A stretch of 64,000 bases of DNA from Pictodentalium vernedei (GCA_031216915.1 CM062289.1:20500520-20564519); one strand, 5' to 3'; shown: positions 1 to 10,244, numbered from the stretch's first letter. The notes: a model not told the origin generated them from the sequence alone. A program made the numbers and translations.

Positions 1-75
1 TGCTTTCACCAATTTCTTCTATCTTTTCAAGTATTGGTTTTACTTCCTCTTCTTTTCCTACTTCCTCTTCTGAGC
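1..75 (-). CDS. Terminal exon of unidentified minus-strand gene (copy A, cut by window)
   Basis: This is the left-truncated equivalent of the complete exon at 32,000-32,103; the stop codon would lie before position 1. The acceptor (CTATTCCAG on the minus strand, preceded by a pyrimidine-rich tract) is at 76-79. The visible codons are Glu/Lys rich and identical to copy B. Confidence 0.55.
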
Positions 76-179
76 CTGGAATAGTGTAAAAGAAGAATGA
101 ATACATGTACCTAACAAATTAGCCATATCCAACAGCACAATATACAAATAGAGCAGTTGAGGAGAGTATTATAACTGTT

Positions 180-577
180 GGTGCCCCTCTACACCCCCAC
201 CCCCACCCCACCTCGGCACTTTTTTAAACCTCACCATTAGATTCCTGGTAAAAAATTACCCCTAGTAGACCCCTTTGAAGACCTATATCAGTGAGAAAAA
301 TGTTGGTCATAACTTTTGGTGCCCCTCTACACCCGCATCCCCACCCGATACTTTTTTAAACCCCACCATTAGATTCCTGATAAAAATGTACCCCTAGTAG
401 AAAAAAATTTTGGTCATAACTTGTGGTGCCCCCACACCCCCACCCTCACCCCCACACACTTTTTTAAACCTGACGATGACATCCGCCATAAAAAAGTACT
501 CCTAGTAGACCCATTTTGGACACTCGGGGTGGCCCCATATTCATTTTTATAGTGGACAGACAGACAGACATACAGAC
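180..577. repeat. C-rich minisatellite with GACA tract (copy A)
   Basis: There are three units starting GGTGCCCC at 180, 318 and 425 (138, 107 and about 120 bp). Each carries a C-rich block, a TTTTTTAAACC block and a CCCCTAGTAGA block. The array ends in a GACAGACA microsatellite (553-577). This is the same layout, tandem core plus tetranucleotide tract, as the larger elements in the window. Confidence 0.8.
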
Positions 578-822
578 ATTCTAAAATATAAAGAGATACA
601 TAAAAGGACACACGTGTATGAATAGTTTAATCAATATGACATGAGTGCCAGCATGGAAAGATAAAATGAGAGGCTGCAATCCTCAAGTTTTATCCTTCTA
701 CACCGGCACGAGTGCCATATCGATTAACCCATTCACATGCTTGTGTCATTCTGTGTTTATTACATGCCTCCATGTCTAAAAAAGCAATTATTAGAAGGAC
801 AATTCATTTGACAACTCATCCC

Positions 823-878
823 CTGAGTTCCAATGTGTTCCATGTGCCAGTAGGCACATAGAACACATTGGAACTCAG
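823..878. repeat. Near-perfect 26-bp inverted repeat (copy A; B at 32,849-32,904)
   Basis: Arms beginning CTGAGTTCCAATGTGTTCC are separated by a 4-base loop, with one mismatch in 26. The hairpin stands just before the head of a SINE. Confidence 0.85.
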
Positions 879-903
879 TGAAATTTTGATTCTATTTAAA
901 AAT

Positions 904-1351
904 GGGGAGCATGGTGGCTCAGTGGTAGACTGTTGGACTTCTATGGTAGAGGTCCCGAGTTTGATCCCTGTCTGGAATGATCTGCATTGTGTTCTTGGGC
1001 AAGGCACTTTATCCTGGTTACCTTCATGGGGGCACTTTGACACTATGTATAAGGGGTATACTTCAGATCACTGAACTTAAGCAACGTCGAGCGTGGTTAG
1101 TAGTTGGATGGGTGACCATTTTAGCGAATGATTCACGTGCCCGCTGCACGTCGATGGAGCGCATGTTTTCAACCAATCTAACCCTGCCTGTGCCACGATT
1201 CAGAGTTACGATGTTGGAGAGCTGACAGCTGCTCGTCATTGCACGGTGGCTCTTGCCGGGTACTCAGGCTTTCTCCATCTGTAAAACTGTCACAGACATA
1301 TGAAACCTGGCTGTTAATGTGTCATTAAACCCTAATAAAAAAAAAAAAATA
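904..1351 (+). mobile_element. Chimeric SINE with tRNA head and 5S head (copy A)
   Basis: The order is: tRNA-like head with A box (TGGCTCAGTGG) and B box (GGTCCCGAGTTTGATCC); the central block CTTGGGCAAGGCACTT; then 5S rRNA-like sequence (CTTAAGCAACGTCGAG and TTGGATGGGTGACC); then the SINE body (GAGTTACGATGTTGG, CTGACAGCTG); then a tail ending CCCTAATAAA with poly-A. The 5S-like part joins the body directly, without a second central block. Both pol III heads are recognisable, but neither is an intact RNA gene. Confidence 0.8.
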
Positions 1352-1733
1352 AGGCGTACTGCACATCGATGGTGTACATGTCTTCAACCACTATAACCCT
1401 GCTTGAGCGGAGCTTGAACAGAGTTAGAATGTTGAGGAGCTGACAGTTGCTCGTCGATGCTCGGTAGTTCTCTCCGGGTACTCTGGCTTCCTCCACCTGC
1501 AAAACTGTCATGGACATGATCAGCCATTGTACATAAGTATGTGACCGTAAACACCAATAAATAAATAATTTCTTAGTACCTTGTCAGTTAGAATGTTGAG
1601 GAGCTGACAGTTGCTGGTCAGTGCTCGGTGGTTCGCTCCGGGTACTCAGGCTTCCTCCACCCGTAAAACAGTCACGGTCACGATTAGCTATTGTGCATAA
1701 GAATGTGACCTTAAACACTAATAAATAAATATA
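1352..1733 (+). mobile_element. Two head-less SINE fragments in tandem (copy A; B at 33,377-33,763)
   Basis: Both fragments carry the SINE body (TTGAGGAGCTGACAGTTGCT) and the tail ending CCAATAAATAAATAA or ACTAATAAATAAAT. Between them (about 1,573-1,593) is a 21-bp piece of host flank, TTTCTTAGTACC plus 9 bp. That piece otherwise occurs at 2,597, where a different SINE inserted. Confidence 0.75.
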
Positions 1734-2225
1734 TATAATATATAATTTAGTCAATGATTTCCATTCTGAACATATTTGTGGAACAGATTTTCATTTTCCA
1801 CATGGTTTAGGGTTGCTGTTGTTGGGGTTTCATAGATAATAAAAATATATTCTGTTCCAGAGTTATTCTCCTTGAACTTGTACAGAATTGTAAATTTTAT
1901 TATTTTGAGACATGAAGTTGGGTTCATGAAGGTTTATGATAAAGCAGGCTTATTAGTGTCCTATGGATACATTTAGTGGGATGCTGTATTGTGGACATTT
2001 AGTGGTGAATGAATTAGGGGGTGAGCATAAATAGCGATGAGGCACATGGGCATAGCCATCCTTGGCATTATTCTAGATCAATTCTTGGAGGACAATTTAT
2101 GTTTCAAAGTATTAAAGATGCAATGCATTTTTAACCCTTAGGGGCCTAATTCCGACTTTGATAACTTGTTAATGCAAAGGAACAGGTGCCCCAACATGCA
2201 TTGTTTGGATAAACTCAAAACTTGT
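1734..2225. other. No gene seen (copy A; B at 33,764-34,253)
   Basis: AT-rich sequence between SINEs. Presumed intron of the minus-strand gene if the exons at 2,608 and 1-75 are real; no repeat family recognised. Confidence 0.5.
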
Positions 2226-2238
2226 TTTCTTAGTACCT

Positions 2239-2596
2239 GGGACTAGCCTGGTGGCTCAGTGGTAGACTGTTGGACTTCTATGCTAGAGGTCCCGAGTTCG
2301 ATCCCCATCTGGGATGACCTGTGTTTTGTCCTTGGGCAAGGCACTTTATGCTGGTTGCCTACATGGGGGCACACTGGTGCCCTGTACTAAGGCGTACTGC
2401 ATGTCAATGGTTCACGTCTTAAACCGCTGTAAACCTGCCTGAGCGGAGCTTGAACAGAGTTAGAATGTTGAGCTGACAGATGTTTGTCGATACTTGGTGG
2501 TTCTCTCTGGCTTCCTACATCTGTAAAACTGTCACAGTCTCGATTAGCCATTGTGCATAAGTATGTGGCCTTAAATACCAATAAATAAATAAATAA
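2239..2596 (+). mobile_element. tRNA-derived SINE with 13-bp TSD (copy A)
   Basis: Full-length SINE: tRNA head (A box TGGCTCAGTGG, B box GGTCCCGAGTTCGATCC), central CTTGGGCAAGGCACTTTA, body, and AATAAATAAATAA tail. Identical 13-bp flanks TTTCTTAGTACCT lie at 2,226-2,238 and 2,597-2,609. It is mobilised in trans by a LINE, as inferred from the TSD and tail repeat. Confidence 0.93.
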
Positions 2597-2607
2597 TTTC
2601 TTAGTAC

Positions 2608-2642
2608 CTTGTCAGTTGTTTCTTGGAAAGTCTTGGCTGCCT
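2608..2642 (-). CDS. Candidate 35-nt internal exon (copy A)
   Basis: On the minus strand an acceptor (GCTGCTTACAG) and a donor (AAG then GTACTAAG) bracket 35 nt. The frame using the first two bases to finish a codon is open and reads AAKTFQETTDK. It accepts the single leftover base of the candidate exon at 12,122-12,164, giving a Glu codon at the join. It ends in phase 0, which does not fit the phase-1 terminal exon at 1-75, so another small exon would be needed. A SINE sits directly downstream of the donor, and its target-site duplication copies the splice site. Confidence 0.35.
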
Positions 2643-3180
2643 CTGTAAGCAGCAAAATCTTTATACTAGAAACAACTGCAAAGCCACAGGAGATAGAGTT
2701 TCAAAGTATAGGGAAATGTATAAAAATCTCCAGACCCCAAAGGGTTAAACACCAAGTAATAAATATTCACCAGTCAAGTTTATATAATAGTCCCAAAAGT
2801 TTGTCAAGTCTGACTGGCAAACATCCGAGATTAGGAAATTAATTTATTGAATTATTGAAAAACTTTGTTATTTTGAAGTGTTCACTTTATACCTTTGAGG
2901 TTGTTATGCAATTTGGAATAAATGGGGCAGTTATGGTCCATTGTTGGTCAAAATTATAATTATTTTCAGGATTTCAGCACAAGAACAAGTAGGCCATTAG
3001 TGTCCCATCGACAAATTCAATTTTGTTTAGTTTTTGTGTCCAAAACATGGCTTATGACATGTCACTGGAATGAGCTCATCATGACAAAAATAAAAATGTT
3101 TATTTTATACCAAAACAAAAAGATTTCTTGTTTCTCTGGCAATTTTCCCTCAATTTTACGATGAGGGAGGGAGGGTTTTT
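2643..3180. other. Non-coding, with inverted partial MITE at the right (copy A; B at 34,672-35,209)
   Basis: The first part is unremarkable. From about 3,005 to 3,175 it matches, in reverse, the subfamily b MITE and its flank at 6,954-7,260 (ATTTTCCCTCAATTTTACGA). The 80-codon frame here is not supported. Confidence 0.5.
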
Positions 3181-6100
3181 AGCGCACCGAAGGGAGCTCA
3201 ACTTATCACTTGCCGTCCGACGTCGTCCGTCGTAGTGACCATTTTTCAAACGACTTCTCCTCTGAAACCACTGGTCTGATTTTTACGAAACTTCATGTGG
3301 ATGTTCATTACTATATGGCAATTCATGTTTGTTCAAATGAAATGGCCACATCCCTTGGGGGCTCTGTATGGGGCATAACTCTGATAGCACCGAATGAATT
3401 ATAGAAAAATTATTAAAAAATCTTCTTCTCCAGAACCAGTGGGCAGAATCTTTTGATACTTGGTATGCAGCATCTTGGTATGGGTCGGATTCAAGTTTGT
3501 TCAAATCGAGTCCCTTGATCAATATTGGGGCTCCCTATAGGGGCATGAATTTTTCCTTAGTGCAATTTAAGGAAAAATCTTCTTCTGCAGAACCAATGGG
3601 CAGGATCTTTTGATATTTGGTATACAGCATTTCGGTATGGGTCTGATTCAAGTTTGTTCAAATTGAGTCCCTCGATCAATATTGGGGCTCACTAAAGGGG
3701 TGTGAATTTTTACTCAGTGCAATTTAAGAAAATTTCTTTAAAAATCTTCTTTTCCGGAACCGATGGGCAGAATCTGTTGATATTTGGTATACAGCATCTT
3801 GGTATGGGTCTGATTCAAGTTTGTTCAAATTGAATCCCCCGTTCAATATTGGGGATCACTATGGGGGTGTGAATTTTTACTAAGTGCAATTTAAGAAAAA
3901 ATCTTTAACAATCTTCTTCACCAGAACCAGTGGGCAGAATCTTTAGATATTTGGTATGCAGCATCTTGGTATGGGTTGGATTCAGGTTTGTTCAAATTGA
4001 GTCTTTTGATCAATATTGGGGCTCACTATGGGGGCGTGAATTTTTACTTAGTACAGTTCAAGAAAAATGCATTAAAAATCTTCTCCAGAACCAGTGGGCA
4101 GAATCTTTTGATATTTGGTATGCAGGATGCTAGTATGGGTCTGATTCAAGTTTGTTTAAATTGAGTCCTCCCCCTCCCCCACCACCACGGTCAATATTTG
4201 GGCTCAATATGGGGGCATGAATTTTTATTTTGTGCAATTCAAGTCTAATTCTTTAAAACTCTTCTCCAGAACCAGCATGCAGAGTCTTTTGATATTTGGT
4301 ATACGGTATTCTAGTATGGGCTTGATTCAAGTTTGTACAAATTGAGACCCTTTGTTCATATTAAGGCTCATCATGGGAATTTGAATTTCAACTTGGTGAA
4401 ATTTACAATTTTTTAAACGACTTCTCCTCTGAAACCACTGGTCCGATTTTCACGAAACTTCATGTAGGTGTTCATTACTATATGGCAATTCAGGTTTGTT
4501 CAAATGAAATGGCCACGTCCCTTGGAGGCTCTGTATGGGACATAACTCTGATAGCACCGCATGAATTATAGAAAAATTATTTAAAAATCTTCTTCTCCAG
4601 AACCAGTGGGCAGAATCTTTTGATACTTGGTATGCAGCATCTTGGTATGGGTCTGATTCAAGTTTGTTCAAATCGAGTCCCTCAACCAATATTGGGGCTC
4701 ACTATGGGGGCGTGAATTTTTACTTAGTGCAATTTAAGAAAAAAAAATTCAAAATCTTCTTCTCCAGAACCATTGGGCAGGATCTTTTCGTATTTGGTAT
4801 ACAGCATCTTGGTATGGGTTTGATTCAAGTTTGTTCAAATTGATTCCCTTGATCAATATTGGGGCTCACTAAAGGGGTGTGAATTTTTACTTAGTGCAAT
4901 TTAAGAAAATGTCTTTAAAAATCTTCTTTTCCAGAACCGATGGGCAGAATCTTTTGATATTTGGTATACGGCATCTTGGTATGGGTCTGATTCAAGTTTG
5001 TTCAAATTGAATCCCCCATTCAATATTGGGGATCACTATGGGGTGTGAATCTTGCATATTTCAGAACCATCTTCAAACATGCTTAACAAGTTTGTTGAAT
5101 TCATAACCCCAGGGTCCTTATTTGAACTCTCTATAGGAACCCAAAAGGTAAAATTTGTGCAATATGACATGTATTATCTGAACAGTTCCTTCTCATAAAC
5201 CAGCCGTGACAGAGACTTCATATTTGGTAAGCACCTTCCTTTTGAGATGCAGACTTACATTTGTTCAAGAAAATTTTGTTGGGCAATAATTGTTTTTGTT
5301 CTTTGGGGAGGAGGGGAAAAATTGGTTCTGTTTTTAGCTCACCGACGGGAGGTCAACTTATCACTTGTCGTCCGTCTGTCCGTCGTGAACATTTTTCAAA
5401 CGACTTCTCCTCTGAAACCACTCGTCCGGTTTTCACGAAACTTCATCTGAATGTTCATTACTATATGGTAATTCAAGTTTGTTCAAACGAAATGGCCACG
5501 TCCATTTGGGGCTCCGTATGAGGCATAACTCTGATAGCACCATATGAATTTTAGAAAAATTATTAAAAATTCTTCTCCCAAACCAGTGGGCAGAATCTTT
5601 TGATATGTGGTATTCATCATCTTGGTATGGATCTGATTCAGGTTTGTTCAAATCAAGTCCCTCAGCCAATATGGGGACATGAATTTTTACTTAGTGCAAT
5701 ATGAGAAAAATTCTTTAAAAATCTTCTCCAAATTAAAACCAATGACCAGAATCTTTCGATATGTGGTATGCAGCATCTTGGTATGGGTCTGATTCAAGTT
5801 TGTTCAAATCGAGTCCCTCGATCAATATTGGGGCTCCCTATGAGGGCTGTGCATTTTCACTTAGTGCAATTTAAGAAAAAATTCTTTAAAAATCTTCTCC
5901 AGATTGAGTCAGTCGATCAATATTGGGGCTCCCTATGGGGGCGTGAATTTTTACTTGGTACAATTTAAGAAAAATTATTCAAAAATTTTTTTCTCCAGAA
6001 CCAATGGGCAGAATCTTTCGATATTTGGTATGCAGCAACGTGGTATGAGTCTGATTCAAGTTTGTTCAAATCGAGTTCCTCGATCAATATTGGGGCTGCC

Positions 6101-6680
6101 TGTGGAGGCGTGGATTTTTACTTGGTGCAATTTTAAGAAAAAAATCTTCAAAAATTCTCTTCTCTAGAACCAGTGGTCAGAATCTTTTGATATTTGGTAT
6201 GCAGCATCTTGGTATGGGTCTGATTCATGTTTGTTCAAATCGAGTCCCTCGATCAATATTGGGGCTCCCCATGGGCCGTGAATTTTCACTTAGTGCAATT
6301 TAAGAAAAAATTCTTTAAAAATCTTCTCTCCCGAACCAGTGGGCAAAATCTTTTGATATTTGGTATGTAGCATCTTAGTAAGGTTCTGATCCAAGTTTGT
6401 TCAAATTGAGTCCCTCGATCAATATTGGGCCTCACTATGGGGGCGTGAATGTTTACTTTGTGCAATTCAAGGAAAATTCTTTAAAAATCTTCTTCAGAAC
6501 CATCATGCAGAATGTTTTGATATTTGATCAGCAGCATTGTCCCATTCAGACCTGTTGATGTTTTAGCTCCACAGAGAGTATAGATTTACTCTGTAGAACC
6601 TTAAGAATAGCTTTTGATAAAATTTGTGTCTTAACAGTATGGAACATTCGTTGAGCGCCTAAGGCCACCAGGGCCTCTTG
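3181..6680 (-). mobile_element. GCTCAC-type element with ~166-bp tandem core (copy A)
   Basis: The left end AGCGCACCGAAGGGAGCTCA, followed by GTCC/GACG-rich sequence, and the right end CCACCAGGGCCTCTTG are the inverted equivalents of the ends of the 6.8-kb insertion at 56,665-63,500. Between them are about 20 diverged units of 150-170 bp, each with GGCAGAATCTTTTGATATTT, CATCTTGGTATGGG and TTCAAGTTTGTTCAAAT. A second internal start (AGCTCACCGACGGGAGG at 5,338) suggests a nested or duplicated element. The stretch 5,150-5,290 matches 63,140-63,260 of the insertion in reverse. No protein-coding ORF is credible. Confidence 0.75.
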
Positions 6681-6729
6681 ATTTTTGTCAATGTACAAAA
6701 CAACCCTGAAAATGAATTGATAAATTTAA

Positions 6730-6909
6730 CTCCTTACACTATGGTGTAGAAAAAATTTAAAAAAGCAGTGAATATTTCACATAATTTGGACTAAAAATTG
6801 AACCAACTATATCATGTTTGACATACCTTCCTGAGGTATAGTTGGTGAAATTTACAACTGCAGTATAAAAACTTTTCACTGCTGAAAACAGACAGAATTG
6901 TGCAAGGAG
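6730..6909. mobile_element. Hairpin MITE related to the 31,018 element (copy A; B at 38,759-38,938)
   Basis: It begins after TTAA with CTCCTTACACTATGG and ends GTGCAAGGAG, with inner inverted repeats (AACCAACTATA and TATAGTTGG; GCAGTGAATATT and its partner). The right TTAA has decayed. Confidence 0.6.
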
Positions 6910-6953
6910 ATAAATTAAAAATTCCTACTATTTTCAAGACTTTTCTGGCTTAA

Positions 6954-7189
6954 CCCTTTACCCAATGTAACCGCAAAAAACGGCCAACGCTGTTCACAAA
7001 AATGAACATCCAATTTTATTTTTTTCACTTTTTGTCTCCAAAATATAGGTTATGACCCCTCATTGGAATGAGCTCAATGGGCTCGTTCCAGTGAGGGGTC
7101 ATAAGCTATGTTTTTGCCACAAAAAATGAAAAAATTAGTTCAAGAATTTTATTTGCATGTGTCGTCTGCTTTTCATGTTGGGTGAAGGG
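6954..7189. mobile_element. TTAA hairpin MITE, subfamily b (copy A; B at 38,983-39,218)
   Basis: TTAA flanks at 6,950-6,953 and 7,190-7,193. Ends CCCTTTACCCAATG and TGTTGGGTGAAGGG, with a central palindrome GGTTATGACCCCTCATTGG and its complement. TTAA targets and CCC/GGG ends suggest a piggyBac-type non-autonomous element. Confidence 0.82.
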
Positions 7190-7344
7190 TTAACAAAAAA
7201 GCCTCTCTCACTCATTGTAAAATTGAGGGAAAATTCCCTGAGAAACCAGAATATTTTTCAATATCAGCCCTGGAAGTAACCCACAAATGGCCGTTTAGGT
7301 TAAGTGTGGGTTATTATCTGCAGGTTACAACAAAGAAATACAAC

Positions 7345-7765
7345 ATGTTAAGGCTTAAAAAAGTTAAAAATCTGTTTCTCAGACCCTCCTGCATGGTCCT
7401 TTTGGCTACCGCATGCTCTCTTTTTATAACCAATGCAAACTTCAAAAAATAAAAATTAAATGATTTGTGTCTGATATTTTACCCAAGTTAATAAAATGGA
7501 TAAATTTGTCCCTTGAGTGCACCAAGGCTTTGCAGTGCTTTAGCATTCCAAACTTTCTTGCACTCAAGGGACGAAATACACCACCACCCATGCTGTTCTG
7601 GACTGTAGATTATGAGGCCAAAGACATAAAATAACCAAGAGCATGAGCTTTTGATGGCAAAGAAATAACTACAGAAAATAAAAAATAAAATAAAAAAATG
7701 CCCGCCCACATTCAATTTTACAAATAATGGCCTGAGAAACAGAAAATCTACTTTATAAGGCATAA
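7345..7765 (+). mobile_element. ~400-bp foldback repeat family 2 (copy A; B at 39,374-39,794)
   Basis: The ends share an inverted motif (ATCTGTTTCTCAGACCCTCC at left, GGCCTGAGAAACAGA at right). The centre is a palindrome on CCTTGAGTGC...GCACTCAAGG. The long minus-strand reading frame across it is a by-product of the repeat. Confidence 0.75.
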
Positions 7766-8155
7766 ACATTCTTAAATTACTAATCGCACATGTTTTACCA
7801 GAAAGACTTAATAGTCTTTTGGAACTATCCCACCTCAAAGGTTGAGTTTTGCATCCACGTACAAACAGAATGATAAAAGAATTTCTGCCAAAATAATAGC
7901 AACAAATAATGTTTGATCTCGCTTCCACAAGATTGCATGTTAGTTGTTGATATTTATATAGGTAGGAATCCTGTTAAGACGTAAAACGGCATGACTGGCA
8001 TAGTCAGAACAGAGAGGGTTGAGAAGCTTCACAACACCATTTTTCCTATGGGTTACCACCATGCTATATAGCATAACCTGCCAACTGGTTACAATATAAG
8101 CCCTTTATTTCCTGGCTTGAATAGGCCAAGGAATTTGTGCAAATGACATTTTCTG
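7766..8155. other. No gene seen (copy A; B at 39,795-40,184)
   Basis: AT-rich unique-looking sequence with one short palindrome (CATGCTATATAGCATAACC). The minus-strand frame crossing it derives mostly from the neighbouring repeat. Confidence 0.5.
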
Positions 8156-8167
8156 GCCATCTTGGAT

Positions 8168-8792
8168 TATTTATTGATTTATATTTATTTATTGGTGTTT
8201 AACCCTTTACCCAACGCAGACGATATCAAAATTTATTATTTTAAATATAATTTTTTCAAATGTTTCAAAAAATTTCAACAAAACCATATCATGTGACCCC
8301 TCGTTGGAATGAGCTCGACGAGCTCGTTCAAACGAGGGGTCACATGATTTGGTTTTGTTGAAATGTTTTGAAAAATAGTATTTTTTCAACTGCTGAATTT
8401 GCATATTACGTGGGCGGATGCGGCTGATTAATTGGGTAAAGGGTTAAGGTCACATATTTATGCACAATGGCTAATCATGACCATGACAGTTTTACGGGTG
8501 GAGGAAGCCGGAGTACCTGGAGAGAACCACTGAGCGACGGCGAGCAACTGTCAGCTCCCCAACATACCAACTCTACACAAGCAGGGTTAGCATTGGTTGA
8601 AGACAGGTGCACCAACGACGTGCAGTACGCCTTAGTAGTAATAGTACACAATGCCACTGTGCCCCCACGTGGGCAATGGGGGGTGAAGTGTCTTGCCCAA
8701 GGACACAACGTGGTTGCCACAGGTGGGATTCGAACCGAGGACCTCTCGGCTTGCAGCCTGCACCTCTACCTACTGAGCCACCGCGTCCCCAT
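8168..8792 (-). mobile_element. tRNA-derived SINE interrupted by a MITE (copy A)
   Basis: A minus-strand SINE has its tRNA head at the right (GGGGACGCGGTGGCTCAG, B box GGTTCGAATCC), central CTTGGGCAAGACACTTC, and a tail of TAAATA units at the left. The 12-bp TSDs at 8,156-8,167 and 8,793-8,804 (GCCATCTTGGAT/GCCATCTTAGAT) differ by one base. A TTAA MITE occupies 8,203-8,443 inside its tail, so the SINE is older. Confidence 0.92.
8203..8443. mobile_element. TTAA hairpin MITE, subfamily a, nested in SINE (copy A; B at 40,232-40,472)
   Basis: The 241-bp element has TTAA duplicated at 8,199-8,202 and 8,444-8,447. Removing it with one TTAA restores the SINE tail (GTGTTTAAGGTCACAT). Ends are CCCTTTACCCAACGCAG and ATTGGGTAAAGGG. 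The centre is a palindrome around GAGCTCGTTCAAACGAGGGG with arms reading AACAAAACCATATCATGTGA. Confidence 0.93.
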
Positions 8793-8966
8793 GCCATCTT
8801 AGATAAAGAGTAAGATGAAAGAATTTAAGAAAACTACTCTTCCTCATGTCTTTTTAAAACAATACTACAAGTAGATTGTATTGTGTACAAAATGTCCATA
8901 TCAGACCTCTCAATTGAGATTCCTATGTTATAACTGCAACTGTAGACCAATAGGAAATGTCCATAT

Positions 8967-9375
8967 TCTGCCTAAAAAAAGTTAAAAATCTTTTTCTCAG
9001 GTCCTCCCGCATGGTCATTTTGGCTGCCGAGTGCTCTCTTTTTAAAACCAATGCAAACTTTAAAAAAATTAAAATTAAATGGTTCATTTCCGATATTTTA
9101 CCAAAGTTAATAAAATTGACGAATTTGTCTCTTGAGTGCAACAAGGCTTTGCAATGCCTTGGCATTGCAAAGCCTTCTTGCACTCAATGGACAAATACAC
9201 CATCATCCATGCTATTCTGTAGATTATGAGACCTAATACAAAAAACAAACGAAGAACATGAACTTTTGATGGAAAGAATTAATTACAAAAATAAATAAAA
9301 TAAAAAAATGCCCACCCATGTGCAATTTTACGAAAAATGGCCTGAGAAACAGAGGATCTACTTTGTGGGGGCCTT
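8967..9375 (+). mobile_element. Foldback repeat family 2 (copy A; B at 40,996-41,404)
   Basis: Same ends and centre as 7,345-7,765, with a better central palindrome (AAGGCTTTGCAATGCC / GGCATTGCAAAGCCTT). It ends about 55 bp before the plus-strand terminal exon. Confidence 0.78.
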
Positions 9376-9430
9376 ATATAGATTTTTGGTAATTATACAT
9401 CTTGTCATTTCTAAATGTTTCTCATTGCAG

Positions 9431-9529
9431 GTTCCATATAATGAGTTTTCCCAGTTGCATACTGTTGTGAAGAAAGTCATGTACCTTCAGAAGCAGATTA
9501 ACTTGGCTATTTCAGCTGATAAGAGCTGA
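9431..9529 (+). CDS. Terminal coding exon, unidentified plus-strand gene (copy A)
   Basis: A consensus acceptor (TTTCTCATTGCAG) ends at 9,430. The exon reads open in phase 0 for 32 codons to TGA at 9,527-9,529; the other phases close early. The residues look like real coding sequence, with VPYNEFSQLHTVVKK followed by a stretch with helical hydrophobic spacing (MYLQKQINLAI) and a polar end. I do not recognise the family. The exon begins about 55 bp after a foldback repeat (8,967-9,375), and the 3' side is soon entered by a degraded SINE. No convincing upstream exon was found to its left, so it may be a fragment caught in the repeated unit. Confidence 0.55.
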   Translation, partial: VPYNEFSQLHTVVKKVMYLQKQINLAISADKS

Positions 9530-9639
9530 TCCATAATGTTTGTTAAAAATACTACGAATAGTACTTTAGAGGCAACAATATATCCCCACTCAGTGGAACA
9601 TATAACCATGCTTATGACATCAAAATATGCCTACTGGGA

Positions 9640-9990
9640 GCACAGTGACTTTGGTTAGAGCAATGAACTTCAAACTGAATGTTGACAATTTGATACTGAC
9701 CAACAGTAACTGTGTTGTGTCCTTGGGAAAGACATGTAATCCTGATTACCGACATGAGAGCATGACGGTGACACTGTGCACTAAGGCGTACTGCACGTCA
9801 CATGGTGCACTTGTCTACCACCAATATGCTACCCCTGCATGTGCTGAGTTGGTATATTTGGGAATCTTATAGTTGCTGCTGCTCAGTGATTCTCTCCGGG
9901 TACTCTGGCTTCCTCCACCTGTAAAACTGTTTAACACAGTGTGAGCCTGGCTGTAGTTAAAACCTCAATAAAACGAAACAAACAAAAATA
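9640..9990 (+). mobile_element. Degraded SINE with alternative tail (copy A; B at 41,669-42,019)
   Basis: A diverged head is followed by the central block CCTTGGGAAAGACATGTAA, body (TAAGGCGTACTGCACGTC, TCTCCGGGTACTCTGGC) and a tail of the CCTGGCTGTAGTTAAAACC type. The same tail type is seen at 1,310-1,351. Confidence 0.7.
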
Positions 9991-10244
9991 TGACAACTAA
10001 CAGGAATCATCATTGACATATGGCCATTTGATGTTGATATGGCACTGCACTCTGATAAATAAATAACAGGCATCACCGTGACAGCGTGTGTGATGCCCAT
10101 CATGCACTGCATGACATCACTTCCCAACCTACAAAAATGGCATTGTATGTGCTTCATATGTTACTGATGTTTGACAAACTATTTTTTTCGAAAGTCCCAA
10201 GTGCTTTCATTTCTGATTAGCAGTTAACTACTGTGTCAGTTTAA

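Noticed and set aside
3283-5669. Similar 78-79-codon minus-strand ORFs (MIKGLDLNK, MVEGLDLNK, MAEGLDLNK starts)
   Set aside because: They are frames of the older 166-bp array units, not a gene family.
7488-7928. 146-codon minus-strand ORF
   Set aside because: About two thirds lies in a foldback repeat that occurs four times in the unit. There are no domain features, and its hydrophobic stretches come from poly-T.
8573-8797. tRNA gene on the minus strand (A and B boxes near 8,720-8,790)
   Set aside because: It is the head of a SINE with TSDs and shared body. The 3' acceptor stem does not pair, so it is not a functional tRNA gene. The same holds at 904 and 2,239.
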